From NCBI RefSeq assembly GCF_000224145.3, contig NC_020166.2:8146050-8210049 (forward strand): a DNA stretch of 64,000 bases. The letters run 5' to 3'. The stretch is from Ciona intestinalis. Its lineage: Eukaryota; Chordata; Ascidiacea; Phlebobranchia; Cionidae. The notes under the pieces were generated by a model, which was given only the letters and a program-made list of their open reading frames with translations, did no database searches and had not been told where the DNA came from. Of the stretch, positions 1 to 12,600 are shown one piece after another (position 1 is the stretch's first letter; each line of letters begins with the position of its first letter). The translations under genes and the position numbers were made by a program.

Positions 1-687
1 AAACAAATCTTGATCTGCGATTAAACGTTTTTGTCAGCTGTTTCGGTTTTCTCTGGGGGTGTCTTCCTACAAGTAACTGATGCAACATCAACCACTACTA
101 ATGACATCAACGTAAAAGTAGATATGCCACGCAGACCTGTTTTGTGGTAATAACCGCATAGCTCCCTGGACAGTTATTGCAGATTGCTGTCTATAAGGTT
201 AGTTCAAGGTGTGCCAAAATATAGAATTCAAAAATTGCCGAACTCATTTATACAGCTAAAGCCGAAACTGTTTTATCCACCGCTTTTCAAAGAGATTCCA
301 AAACACAATAGGAACTGTAGCTGAGGACAATAGAAACTGAAATTCCATAGGACAATAGTAATTGTATCTGTGCGATATGTATATCAAATAGTCATCAAGT
401 GCATTATAAGCCTTCGTATTAAAAAATAAATTTCGAAATAGACATAACTGACACACTTTTAGCCGATTCTAATCCCTTTTATAGTAATTTTTCAATCAAT
501 AAATTATAATAACTTTCTGATTGGCGAACTCTATCACACAGAACCACATTGTGATTTCTATTAACGCACATGTAATCATTCTTGATTTGGGGAAAGTACC
601 GTATCTCGCGAAAAGTCAAAAGTTTGATAAAAGTGATTGAAATTTTTGCTTTGTAGAAGAAAAGTTTTACATTTTTAGTTAAAGAAC
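1..687. other. Spacer upstream of DHX37
   Basis: I see no supportable gene here. The longest open frames are short and of unbiased composition. The last part is presumably promoter and 5' UTR of the gene starting at 688; no clear TATA box was seen. Confidence 0.5.
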
Positions 688-3600
688 ATGGGCCGAGCTC
701 GCCGCAAGCATGCAGCTGGTACACAGAAGCTAGCTCGACCGGAAAAACAGCCGACTGTTTTGGTTGAAAAAGACGTGGAATTAAAAGGTAAGTATCTCAT
801 TTTGTTAACTATAATTTTTAACTTTTAACACATGGTGCATATTCTTTGAATTGTGAGAGCAGAATTTCTTGCATTCCGCTCAAGTTTACAGCCACTTTAA
901 GTAGAATGTGGCAATTTGTATGGATGTCTTGCATATGCAAATATTGTAGATATTGGCACATTGATATAAGGGTTCTTTGAACCAACTTTTAATTTAGTTT
1001 CTCAACTGGTTTTGAAGTTATGAATGAAAATATCTGAAGGGATGGAATGGGTTAGGGCCTTAGGGGTTGGGGTTGAATCTGCCACATTTTGGTTGGTCTT
1101 TCATCGGGATAGTCCCTTCTCCTGAAAGTATAGAGTATTACAATAAGGAAAATTATAGACCTCGCAATGCTAAAAAAGGTTCATAAGTTCGTTTTAGGAA
1201 AAACACTCTGTTTCACATTAGGCTTGTTTGAGTAGGACCTACTCTTCAGATTAGTTTGCCATTTAATTATATTTAATTTTATGACAGGGATTGATGAGAG
1301 CAACTCACTGGTTCTTCCTGATAAGAAAGACAGAAAACTTCACAAAGAAATAGACAAACCGCTTCCCCGAAAACTGAGTAAAAAGCAACGGAAAAAATTT
1401 GAAAAAGTTTTGGATCAAAAAAGAAAAAAAGAAAAAGTAATTTGTTGAAATAATATGAATGTAAATGTGACCTTTTTATGTATATTCCTCATAATACTTC
1501 AAGTTACTGTCGGATTCCATTCATGGCTTAGAATTTCCTGTAAAATTGATTTATACTTCTGTATATCTCAAAAAATTATTGTATTTATATATTTAAAATT
1601 TATAATAACAAAAACTCTGCTATGTAGTCAGTTTTCTTTGCAGCATTTTCCGCAACAAATGGAGTCACACTAAATAACAGCAAAATTATGTGCATTCATT
1701 TTTCCATATATAGTAGTGTATTTGTGTTGCTGCTATTTGAAACAAAGCAAATGTTCCCCCACCCAGAGATCTGCACTGCTCGAAAGTTTGTCTTCTGTTC
1801 AAGTGAGCTCATCAGAGCTGGCATTGTTTGATAGTGTTGCCCACCTTGGCACAAAGAACTCAAAGCTGAAACTGCTGTCGAAACGTCCGCTGCCGAGTGA
1901 TTTAAAACAGGCGATTGCAAGCCAGGAAAATGAACCTAATGCTAGTGTAAACAGCTTGGCAGGAAAACGCAAACGAAGAAAATTGACAAAGAAGGTAATT
2001 TAAAACAGGAACAAACTTGAATTTATTAGGGGGGTGGAAAACGGATTTATTTTTATCCTACAGAATATATACATATATATATATATTTATATTACATATG
2101 AAAATATTGGGTAAGGTTCTTGTGGAGAACCTGGGATTTGGGCTTGATTTGGCTTGTTTACCTCTTTTATACTGCACTTTTTTGGTTATTTTGATTTTAT
2201 TTTAAAACTTTATATTCAAGGAAAAACCATTGAAACCAGTTGCTCCTCCCCAAGAAGAAGAAACAGAAGAATCCTCTAGTGACGATGAGGATCAGAATGT
2301 TGAAAATGATGTTTCCATGAGTGAGCAGGATCATTCAACTGAAGATGAGAAGCAAGAAGAAAAGGTTGAAAAATCGAAAAACACTGAAAATTCTGAAAGT
2401 GCAAAAGAGAATATGGAAATTGTAAGTGACCAAAAAAGTGAACCACAGTCTGTTAAAAAAGAAGTTGAGAAAACTAAAGAATCGAAACCGGTCACATTTG
2501 TGAGTTTGGATCGCACAGCAGCCATTCAGGTAAATTGTTTTAACAGATTTTACATTTATTTTCTTGCATTTATTTCTTGCTATTTTTGGTGTGATGATTT
2601 TTATTTTTTACTAACCTAAAGATGTGCATTGATATTAAATTTAGCTCATTTTTAGTTTAGGTTGTTAAAATATATACAGACTTTATTTATGCCAATTTTA
2701 TATGCAACCAAAATAAGACGCTTGTCTGTTTGGGTAAAGTCCATTTTATGCCGCTTTTATTTTATAATTTTCTATCATTTAATTTTTATAATAATGCTTA
2801 CTGTTGGGTCCCTTTAATTAGTGCATGTCCCATGTCGAATATGTCTATTATGTCCGCTATGTCCACAATATTCACTAATCACTACTTAGTGGACATAGTG
2901 AATATTGTGGACATAGCGGACATGCACTGTTTATTTTAGGAAGCTCGACTGGCGTTACCAATTCTTGCAGAGGAACAAGTTATCATGGAGGCAATCAATG
3001 AAAACCAAGTTGTTGTTATATGCGGTGAAACTGGGTCGGGTAAAACAACTCAAGTGCCCCAGTTCTTGTATGAGGCAGGATATGCAAGGTTTGTGGTGTG
3101 AAATTTGGATGAATGTAACTTGCCTTATCCTGACATGGCCTTAATACAACAGTCATTATAATACAGGTGTTCATACACCTTGTGCCAGCATAAGAGATTT
3201 CTTATGTATGGATGATATTAATTTGGACAACCCATTGGTGACCACTGATTTGGAGCAGTTGCCTTTAAACTTTCCCAAAAATTGCCCAAAACTGGGATAG
3301 ACATTTGAAAAGGTCTACCCTAGTTAAATAGTTAAAAAAATGATTTTGTAAAAAAAAAGTTTCTTATATATATATATATATATACTTTCAGTGGCTCATC
3401 TGGTGTAAAATATATATATTTCTCTTTGATGCTTCCTCTGCCTTCTGGCACAAAGTTTATTGCCAAAGTTGCTGCTCTCATTGTCAGAAATAAAGTCGAA
3501 ACATTAAAAATACACTTTGTTTTTTCATACCGCAAAAGCTGTGGAAAGAATATTTATAATATTCCTGGCAGCAACAGTACGTATATTACTATTTTATATT

Positions 3601-6600
3601 GTACATGCCAGATGAGCCGTTTGTTTAATGCATACCTTGCCGCAACAACCAACATTAGTGTATAATACTATTTAATATTGTATATGTTTCAGGCATGGCA
3701 TGGTTGGAGTCACTGAACCAAGACGAGTAGCTGCAGTAAATATGTCAAAGCGAGTTGCTGTGGAAATGAACTTACCCACCAGCAAAGTATCTTACCAAAT
3801 CAGGTTAGTTTTTATACGTGTTTGACTGCGATGCAGTGTTGTGGCACTGGTTGCATGAAAACTTAAATGGTCTTTCTGGGTTTTGGGGTAATGGGCCAAA
3901 TCTGGTCTGAAAAGTAAAAAAGGTGCATATTGGTTTGAAAGAAATATTTACTTTAAAGAATCAAATAAATTAGTAAACAAAATAAACAATAAGTTAGATT
4001 TGTTTCATAGGAATGTGTCTAACAAAATTCTTAATAACACTTAACTATTCCTTTTCAAAAAGTTTGGCATTGCAATCCAATATTTTTTTTGAATTTTCGG
4101 TATTAATCAGTAAACATAAGAAGCATTTCTAGGTTGCGATAGTAAAATTCCATTAAAAAGCTCCTATTTCTAGATATGACAACAACGTTACAGAGGATAC
4201 ATGTAAATTCAATTAAAAACTCCTATTTCTAGGTGGTGATAATAAAATCCCATTAAAAAACTCTAATTTCCAGGTATGACAACAACGTCACAGAGGATAC
4301 GTGTATAAAGTTCATGACAGACGGTGTGTTGGCTCGTGAAATGAAAGCAGACTTCTTACTCACCAAGTATTCAGTATTAATACTTGATGAAGCTCATGAA
4401 AGAACTGCAAATACCGATTTGTTGATTGGTTTGTTATCCAGAGTGGTTCCAATGAGAAATAAGGTTGTTTTTTTAAGATATTGGTCTAGATTTATGTTGT
4501 AACTTGTTGATTATATTTTTTTCTAAGGGTGAAGCCTTAAATTTTTAATTTTAACAAAATTTGGAATGAAGAAAACTTTGAAATAAAAATCAATTAATTT
4601 TTTCTTAAAAAGTAAAACAAATTACTATGTCCTCACCCCACCTCATTATATATAATTTCTATACATTGATTTATGCAGAGAGGAAAACCATTGAAGTTAA
4701 TTATAATGTCAGCAACACTACGTGTGGAGGATTTTACAAAGAACGAACGTTTGTTTAAAACGCCGCCACCTGTATTGAAAGTAGGTTGATAGAACAATTA
4801 TCGACATTATGTTTTATGTGACCCTGTAATTCAGTGTATGTACTTGAAGCCTTGAAGGGCATTTATTTGTATGGCACTGCCTGTAACTCATAGGTTATGG
4901 GTTCAAGGCTCATTGCTGCCACTGTTCTGATCTGAGTTTATGTATCCTTAAGCAAAACACTTAACGGCAATTGCGCCAACCCAGTGGTCAATGGGTTGTC
5001 TTAATTGTCAGCCATACAAAAACTAATCACCGAAAAAGTTACATAAATGGTAACTCATAAGCTGACACGAGTTTGTATTTTTCCAAACTTTATTGCTAGC
5101 AATTTTTAAAAAAAGACATTAAAAAATATCAATCAAAAAATCGAAATTGTGGGCCACACAGAACTAATCTTAACCTTTTACCACACTAACCACTACTTTA
5201 TTGTTTCTCCTTAGAGTCAACCACAATTTTAATGTATTACTTTAACTTATAGATTGAGACTCGTCAGTTTCCCGTTACAGTTCATTTCAGTAAAAGAACT
5301 CCTCAAGAAGACACTGAAGATGGGACAAGGTTTGCGTATCTGGATGAAGCTTATAAGAAGGTGGTTATTTTGTTCTCGTGTTGTTTTGCATTTGTGTTAG
5401 TAACTTAGTAGCACAATCATTATTTGCTACTGCATATTTCTAGCAGGGGTTCTTAGACTTATGTTTAGTAGTTTAGGTATCTACAGGAACAGGTTAGCCC
5501 CCTTTTTTGGGCAGCCCCCTTCTGAGTCCTACAGACCTACATCTAAAAACCAGTGTACTACAGTATGAAATCTTTTTTAAATTAACTTTGTTTTCAAAGT
5601 AATTCTTTTATACTAACCACAACAGGATAATATAAAATTATAATATTTGATTTGCAATCTCAATTTTCTCCTAAGATCTTTTCATTATTTAAAAAAAATT
5701 TCCAAAGTTTTTTTATAATTTAATTTTTTTTCCAGAATTTTTTTTTATTATTTAAATTTTTTTCCAATATTTTTTTATGTTTAAATTGTTTCCCACACTT
5801 TTTTATATCATTTTAAATTTTTCCACAGATTTGCAAAATCCACCGCACTTTACCAGCAGGGGGAATACTTGTGTTTGTGACCGGTAAACAAGAAGTTCAC
5901 GCTCTGAAACGTAAACTGTCTAACACTTTTCCAACTGAAATGCAACTCAATAGGCAACTGAACAACAATGAACAAATCTCAGGTTGGTTTTTGCTTTTTT
6001 TGATCATTTTTGATATTGTATGATAATTTTGTACAGTTTTTTCAAATTTTTTAAATTTTTAAATTTACTGTTTTTTTTATATTATTGTGTAAATAGTTTC
6101 TGATAAAGTTGATTTTTTGGTTGTTTTGTTGATATTGGGTAATTATTGTTATTTAAGACATAAACAAGGATTTTCCTATAAGTAAGATACTAATTTTATC
6201 TGAAACGTTTTAGTTTTAAAACTAAACTATTTTCAGTGTATCAGAACACTGTTTATATTTATTTAGATTCCTATTTTTTATAAGAGATTTTTTTTTTAAA
6301 CCGTTTTTAGTCTATCAAAAGTTAAATGTTCTTTTTTACCTTTTTATTTTCTTATTTTATTTTTGTAAGTAATATTAACAGTTAAAGATGAGGAAAAACT
6401 CCCATCAATCAACCTGGATAAATACAAACCGACTCCGGATGAAGACGAAGATGAAGACTTCGATGTGAAACCAACGGAGGACTTGTTGCTCTCGGAAGAT
6501 GAAGATCAATCGGACTCGGAGCTGTGGATGGATGACAGTGCGTACTCCTCAGATGCAGATCATACGCTTCCAATGCGTGTCCTGCCTCTCTATGCGATGC

Positions 6601-9600
6601 TGCCAGCTCACAAGCAGAAACTGGTTTTCGAGCCGGTTCCGACCGGTTTTAGGCAGTGTGTGATAGCAACTAATGTAGCTGAGACTTCACTCACAATTCC
6701 TGGAGTTAAATACGTCGTAGATACCGGGAAAGTTAAACGAAGAGTTTATGACAAAACCACGGGCGTTTCTACCTTTCGAATTGGCTGGGTATCAAAAGCA
6801 TCAGCCAATCAGAGAGCTGGTAGGGCTGGCCGTACAGAAGCAGGTCACACCTACAGGTTATTCTCATCTGCCGTTTTCCAAGATTTTGAGGATTTTGATC
6901 TGCCTGAAATTTCTTCCAAACCTGTTGCTGGATTGGTGCTACAGGTGATTATTCCTAATTATTTACAACATAAAGTTGAAAGAGATCTGGAAACTATTTA
7001 AATTATAAACCCCATTCTGATTTTATTTTAAAGCCTAAAAAAGTTGGGTTGAAATTCATATACACCCTGATTTTTTTACCCAGATAATAGTCACGTCATA
7101 AAAATCATTCTGCTTTTATTTTAAAAGCCCAAAATTTTATTCCATTTTTTTTTTAAATTTGTACAACAGTCTTTTAATGTCAATTTCAACAATAAACGAG
7201 CCGAATATCACAAAAATTACATCAACATTCATACACTCCATTTCTTCACCCAGATGAAGTCTATGAACATAGTTTTACACCAGGTTTTATTCTGTTATGG
7301 CTGTAGTATACAGTATTTACTTTACAGACTGAAGTATACAGTATTTAACACATAAATCAAAAAGTGCCCAATGTTTCAAGGTATGATGTATGTTATGTAA
7401 CAACATTTAACAATAACGCCTTACCCAGATGAAGTCCATGAACATAGACCGAGTCGTCAATTTTCCCTTCCCGACTCCCCCGTCACACAAGGCACTAGAG
7501 GGAGCTGAAGAGCTGCTGACTTCACTCGGAGCGATCGAAAAACCCCCTCGTAATTTAACAGTGGCTGAACTTAAAAAAGGCAAGTTTCTTTCGTGAGATT
7601 TTGATTGCTAATATAAAAGAATAGAGCTAAAGTATACAAGCAGTTAGACAGCCTTTACAATTACGGAAATAGAATTTTTTTGTTTATTTATTTTTTTTTT
7701 TTTTTTGCAAAATGAACCTGGTTACCAGATAAAGTCAAACTATTTTTATGTGATGAAATACCTTAGCACATAATATCCAAATGTCCTGAATTCTGATTGT
7801 GTTTTAAACAATTAACAACGGTCCATGGGAGTCATAAGGATACAGTTTTATAATTCTTTGGTGTCCCATCTTTCTCCACGATACTGTATGAATTACCCTG
7901 ATGGCCTACTAAGTCAAAAAAATGAACTTTTTTTATTTTCTTATTAAATTTCCACTCACAGTCAAGCATAGTGGTTCAATCAGTGAACTTGGTCGGTTAA
8001 TTGCTTCATTTCCCGTCCACCCACGATATGGAAAAATGATTGCTGTTGCTATTAACAACGAAAGGAAACTCCTGGAATATGTTATCACTATTGTAGCCGC
8101 ACTCACTGTGAAGGTATGTGTTTGGTTAAAAAACTCTTGCTAGACTTTTAGCGACTTGTTTTACCTGTTTATTTTTATGTTTATTTTTTTAAATGGTTCA
8201 TATACCGCATAGAATGAAAGTTTGAATGAAAAATAAGCCACAAAAAATATAGTTTTTTTTTACTTATACACTTTTTACTTACAAAATCTGTTTTCGAAAA
8301 AAAAAAGATTTTTAGCAGGTTAGGGGGTTGTTCTTTCTTACTCTAAGTACCCCATTGTTTTCTATTACCCCACTTGACTTTACCTTTTTTTTATTTTTCT
8401 GGTATTTTAAAAAGTGTTTTCTGCTATAGAGTTAAAGGTACAAAAGATGCTTAATTTTTTTGATAATTTTTATTTATTTAAAAATTTACAGGAAATGTTT
8501 GCTGTTTCTGATTTTGACGCAGAAAGAAGCAACGGAAAGGTACATAATGTATGGTTTGCATATTTCAATTTAGTAAGTAGAAGACTTAAAAATTAGAATG
8601 TCTCGGTTATTATAAAACTTAAGTTCTGCTTTTTTTAAAACAGGAGTGACATAATATGTTTTGAACCAGAGTTTTAACAGCTTTCATTCTGCTGCTATGT
8701 GCATATACATATGTGGCTAATTTATACAATATTCAACACATAAATTATAAAGTGTTTTAAGCTATAATTTAACATTAAACAATGTTACTACACCAGATTT
8801 CTACAGATTCCTATAAACGCAAGACTTTGCTAAATGTACACACTTTTTAGCACACACCTTTTTTAGTATTGTAAAGTGTAAAAATTAAAGTTCGTTTATA
8901 TTCTTTTATTTTGCTTATACATTCAAGGAAAAACACAGAAATCTGGCTGCTCATTTGTGGCAGACATGACCAGATTTCGTACAAATTTTTTTAACTCTAA
9001 CAATTTATAATACGCACCTTTCGTACAAATTTTTTTAAATGCAATGCTTGTAAAATGTGAAAAAATAGTATTGTGAAGTGTAAAAAATTAAAACACATTC
9101 GTTTATTTTGTTTACACATTAAAGGAAAAACAAAGACATCTGGCTGCCCGCTTACAACACATGAAGGTGTTATGGTGTACCGGGGGTGGACCTCAACGCA
9201 GGTTACTTGGTGACCCAATGGTATACATGGGTGCTATAGGAGCAGCTGAGTTTGCGGGTGCTACTCCATCTTATTGTGCCAACAATTGCTTAAGGTAAAC
9301 TTCATAATCTTAATGCTAGAGGTGTAGAATACAGAATTTCTAATCTGTAAGGTTCGAATCCTTTTTATATTCGAACTTAATTGCAGGATTCGGTATTCTA
9401 TTTCATGACGTCATCTCTTGAATATATTAACTAATTAAAAAGCTGCGAAAAAAAAGAATTGCTCAAAAATTATCCTTATATTTTTAGGACTTTCGACAGA
9501 AAACATTTCGCAATGTCTTTCCAAAGGTTGCTATACATTTTGAATTGGGCGTTTTAACTCCATGTGTTTATGGGCTTACATTACTGAAATGCAGTTACAT

Positions 9601-12600
9601 TTATAGTGGTCAAACATAGGAAACCTCATTGATTAATCTGGTGAATTAAAGAGACTTGTTTTTTTTTACTTAGACCAAAAGCAATCATTGAAGTTCGAAA
9701 ACTTCGTTCCCAGCTCACCAACCTCGTAAACAAGATACAACCTGAGTGTGAACTTGAATTGAATCCGAAAATGAATCCACCCAACGACACACAGGTAATG
9801 GCTGTGGTATAAAAACAGAAAAGATGAATTTTAAAAACAAGCAAAAAATTTCTTGTATTGTAACAACTGCATTTACCCATTTAGTTTTTTATAAGAAAAG
9901 TATATATATTTATATATATAGAAAAAAAATGATAAAAAAATATTTTTTTTAAACTAAAAAGTACATATATATTCGATTTGTTTTTATTGGAATGTGTGTC
10001 TAATCTCTGCTTTCAAAAAAAAATGACATCTATTTACATACACACTAGGTGAAACATTTGAGGCAAATCATATTATCGGCCATGCCTGATCGCGTGGCAA
10101 GAAGAATTCCAACTGATGAGTTGCCAAAAGAAGAAGCCAAGAAGTTAAAGGGAGCTTACAGATGGTTGGTTAACACTGATTATGCAACCATTTACTGCAA
10201 TAAAGTATAGTACTGTGGGGAAAATGGGAAACCTTTAGCACATAATATCCAATTATCTTGATCGTGTTTTAAACAATTAACAACGGCCAATGGGAGTTTT
10301 GAAGATACGGTTTTATATTCCTTGGAATGTTCTTTGTTTACTACCAAATGGGACGGAAAAATAGACAGAAACTAAGCTGCTATTTCTAGTATAACAATTA
10401 ACATTGCATTTTATCAAAATAGTCACGTAACGATTACTTATAACTAAAATGGCGTCACAAACTCACAATGCCCTATAATTTCAGCGCGCTTCTTGAAAAT
10501 CCTATCTTCATACATCCGGAGTCGATTCTCTCACGTGACCCACTGCCTTTTTTCCTCGTTTTCCAGGAGGTTATGGAAACAAGAGAAGGAAAGAAGACCT
10601 ATATGAGAGGTGGAGTAAAAATTAAATTCCTTATCAAATGTCTCGTGCCACGGTAAAGTGTTTAGAAAAATAGCATGCCTGCCTCTAACCCAAAAGAAAT
10701 GGGTTCCAAGGTTCGTTGCTGCTACTATTGTGGGTGTATGTGTCCATGGACAAGACACTTAACGGTAATTGCTCCAACCCAGTGGTCACTAATGAGTTGT
10801 CTGAATTATCAGTCACACATAAAAAAAATGAAAAAATCCAAAAATATAATCACAAACAAAGTAACATACATGCCTACTCGTAAGCTGACATGAGGTGTAT
10901 AAAACAGAACACCCGTGTTATAACGACTGGCGTTTTCCGGCCACGCGTGGATAAAATAAGTTACATTCATTCACAATATAATCATAACTTATTTTTCCAC
11001 TGTTTATCCAGATATAACTGAGATTGAACCAAACTGGCTTGCTACATTCTGTCCACAACATTGCGTATTCTCCAAGCCGTTGGATGACCCCATGCCGACC
11101 TATGACCCCGTGTTAGATGAGGTCAAGTGCCACGTCACGGCAACATATGGCCGCCTTTCATGGCCATTAGGCGCAGTTGAAATACCATATCCTGCAGGAT
11201 TGGACAGGTAACCGCACTTGTTGAAAATGGAACTAACATAACGTCATTATTTATATGATTTGTCTGTTTGTTTAAGTTTTGTGTCAAAAAAACATTGTTT
11301 TTTTGCACTTTACATGAATAGCCTTGGCATTAAACCTGGCTATTTTCGTAAAATGTCATTTAAAACTTAAAAATTACAGAAGTTACACATTGTTATCGTA
11401 TAAGTATATCACTCCAAGTATTTTGAAAAAGTTAATTTTTTATTATTTTATATAACTTTCTACCAGATTTCGTTGGTTCGCTCGTTTTCTTCTTGAAGGC
11501 TCCGTTATGACGTCATTAGGCCAATTTTCTTCTCTCTTTCTCTCCCGTCCCGCTACTATGGTCAAGTCATGGTCAAAGTAAGATATTAGTACTGTCTTGA
11601 TACTACAGTCTTATACCATTGTGAGCGTATGTGTGCTTGGAGAAGACACTAAACGGCAATTTCTCCAACCCAAAGGTCACTAATGGGTTGTCTTAATTAT
11701 CGGCCACACATAAAACAGGGAAAAAGACATACTTGGTAACTCTTAAGCTGGCCGAGGTGTAATCTGCCCCGTCTTCTCCCACCCTACTATATCTTTGTGG
11801 AGATTTTTATTTTGTGGGTAAGATCATAGGCGCCGATTTTCTTAAATTGCAGAAGAGGCCACGTTTATGATGACGTCATTCGTTTTGCAGAAATTAGGAA
11901 AATACGGTATACGCGAGTTTTTATCACTGGCGCCAAAACACGATTAAGCTATACTTTCCATGGCAGCAGTAACAATAACGGCGACTATTAAAGTTTGCCA
12001 AAGCTGCTGCCTATCGTTCATGCGGGTATGAAACTGGCAAAATCACACGGTCAAACTCGTTCGTCGTTCTTTGAAGGACGTTGTTCGTACGATACGCACA
12101 CGAATATTAATGATACCTCAAGAAACATCAATGCTGTTGATTATTACATAGGTCTTAATTTTGTACAGATCTAGTGTTTGAGGGGTTTTTAAATCATTAA
12201 AACTGTTNNNNNNNNNNNNNNNNNNNNNNNNNNNNNNNNNNNNNNNNNNNNNNNNNNAGATCAAATGTATGTGTTATTTGTTTTATTTTAATACAGTCGT
12301 TGTATAACCGTATTTGCAAAGGCGCTAGCCATATACTCATAGCAAGCTGTTTTAAGTATAAAACTAACGTATGTTCACTTTTCGTTAAAGTTTTAATAAA
12401 CAGTCTCCACCGTAAACGTAGACGATTCAGTTTGCTTTCTCTTGGATTGCTGATAATGAACGCGTCAAACCGTATTATGACGTCAACAATCGGCGCATCA
12501 AATAATAATATGACGCAAATAATCAGCGTGTGAATCGCTACTATGTCGTAACAAAGCATTATGCGTGGACGGGTGGTTGAGAAAAACATTACGGAAAATG

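Noticed and set aside
9313-9355. tRNA-Arg-like anticodon arm plus T-arm
   Set aside because: No matching acceptor stem or proper D-arm; a decayed SINE or tRNA relic at most.
12300-12589. Open frames next to the first N run
   Set aside because: In a DHX37 intron, partly over N, with no family resemblance.
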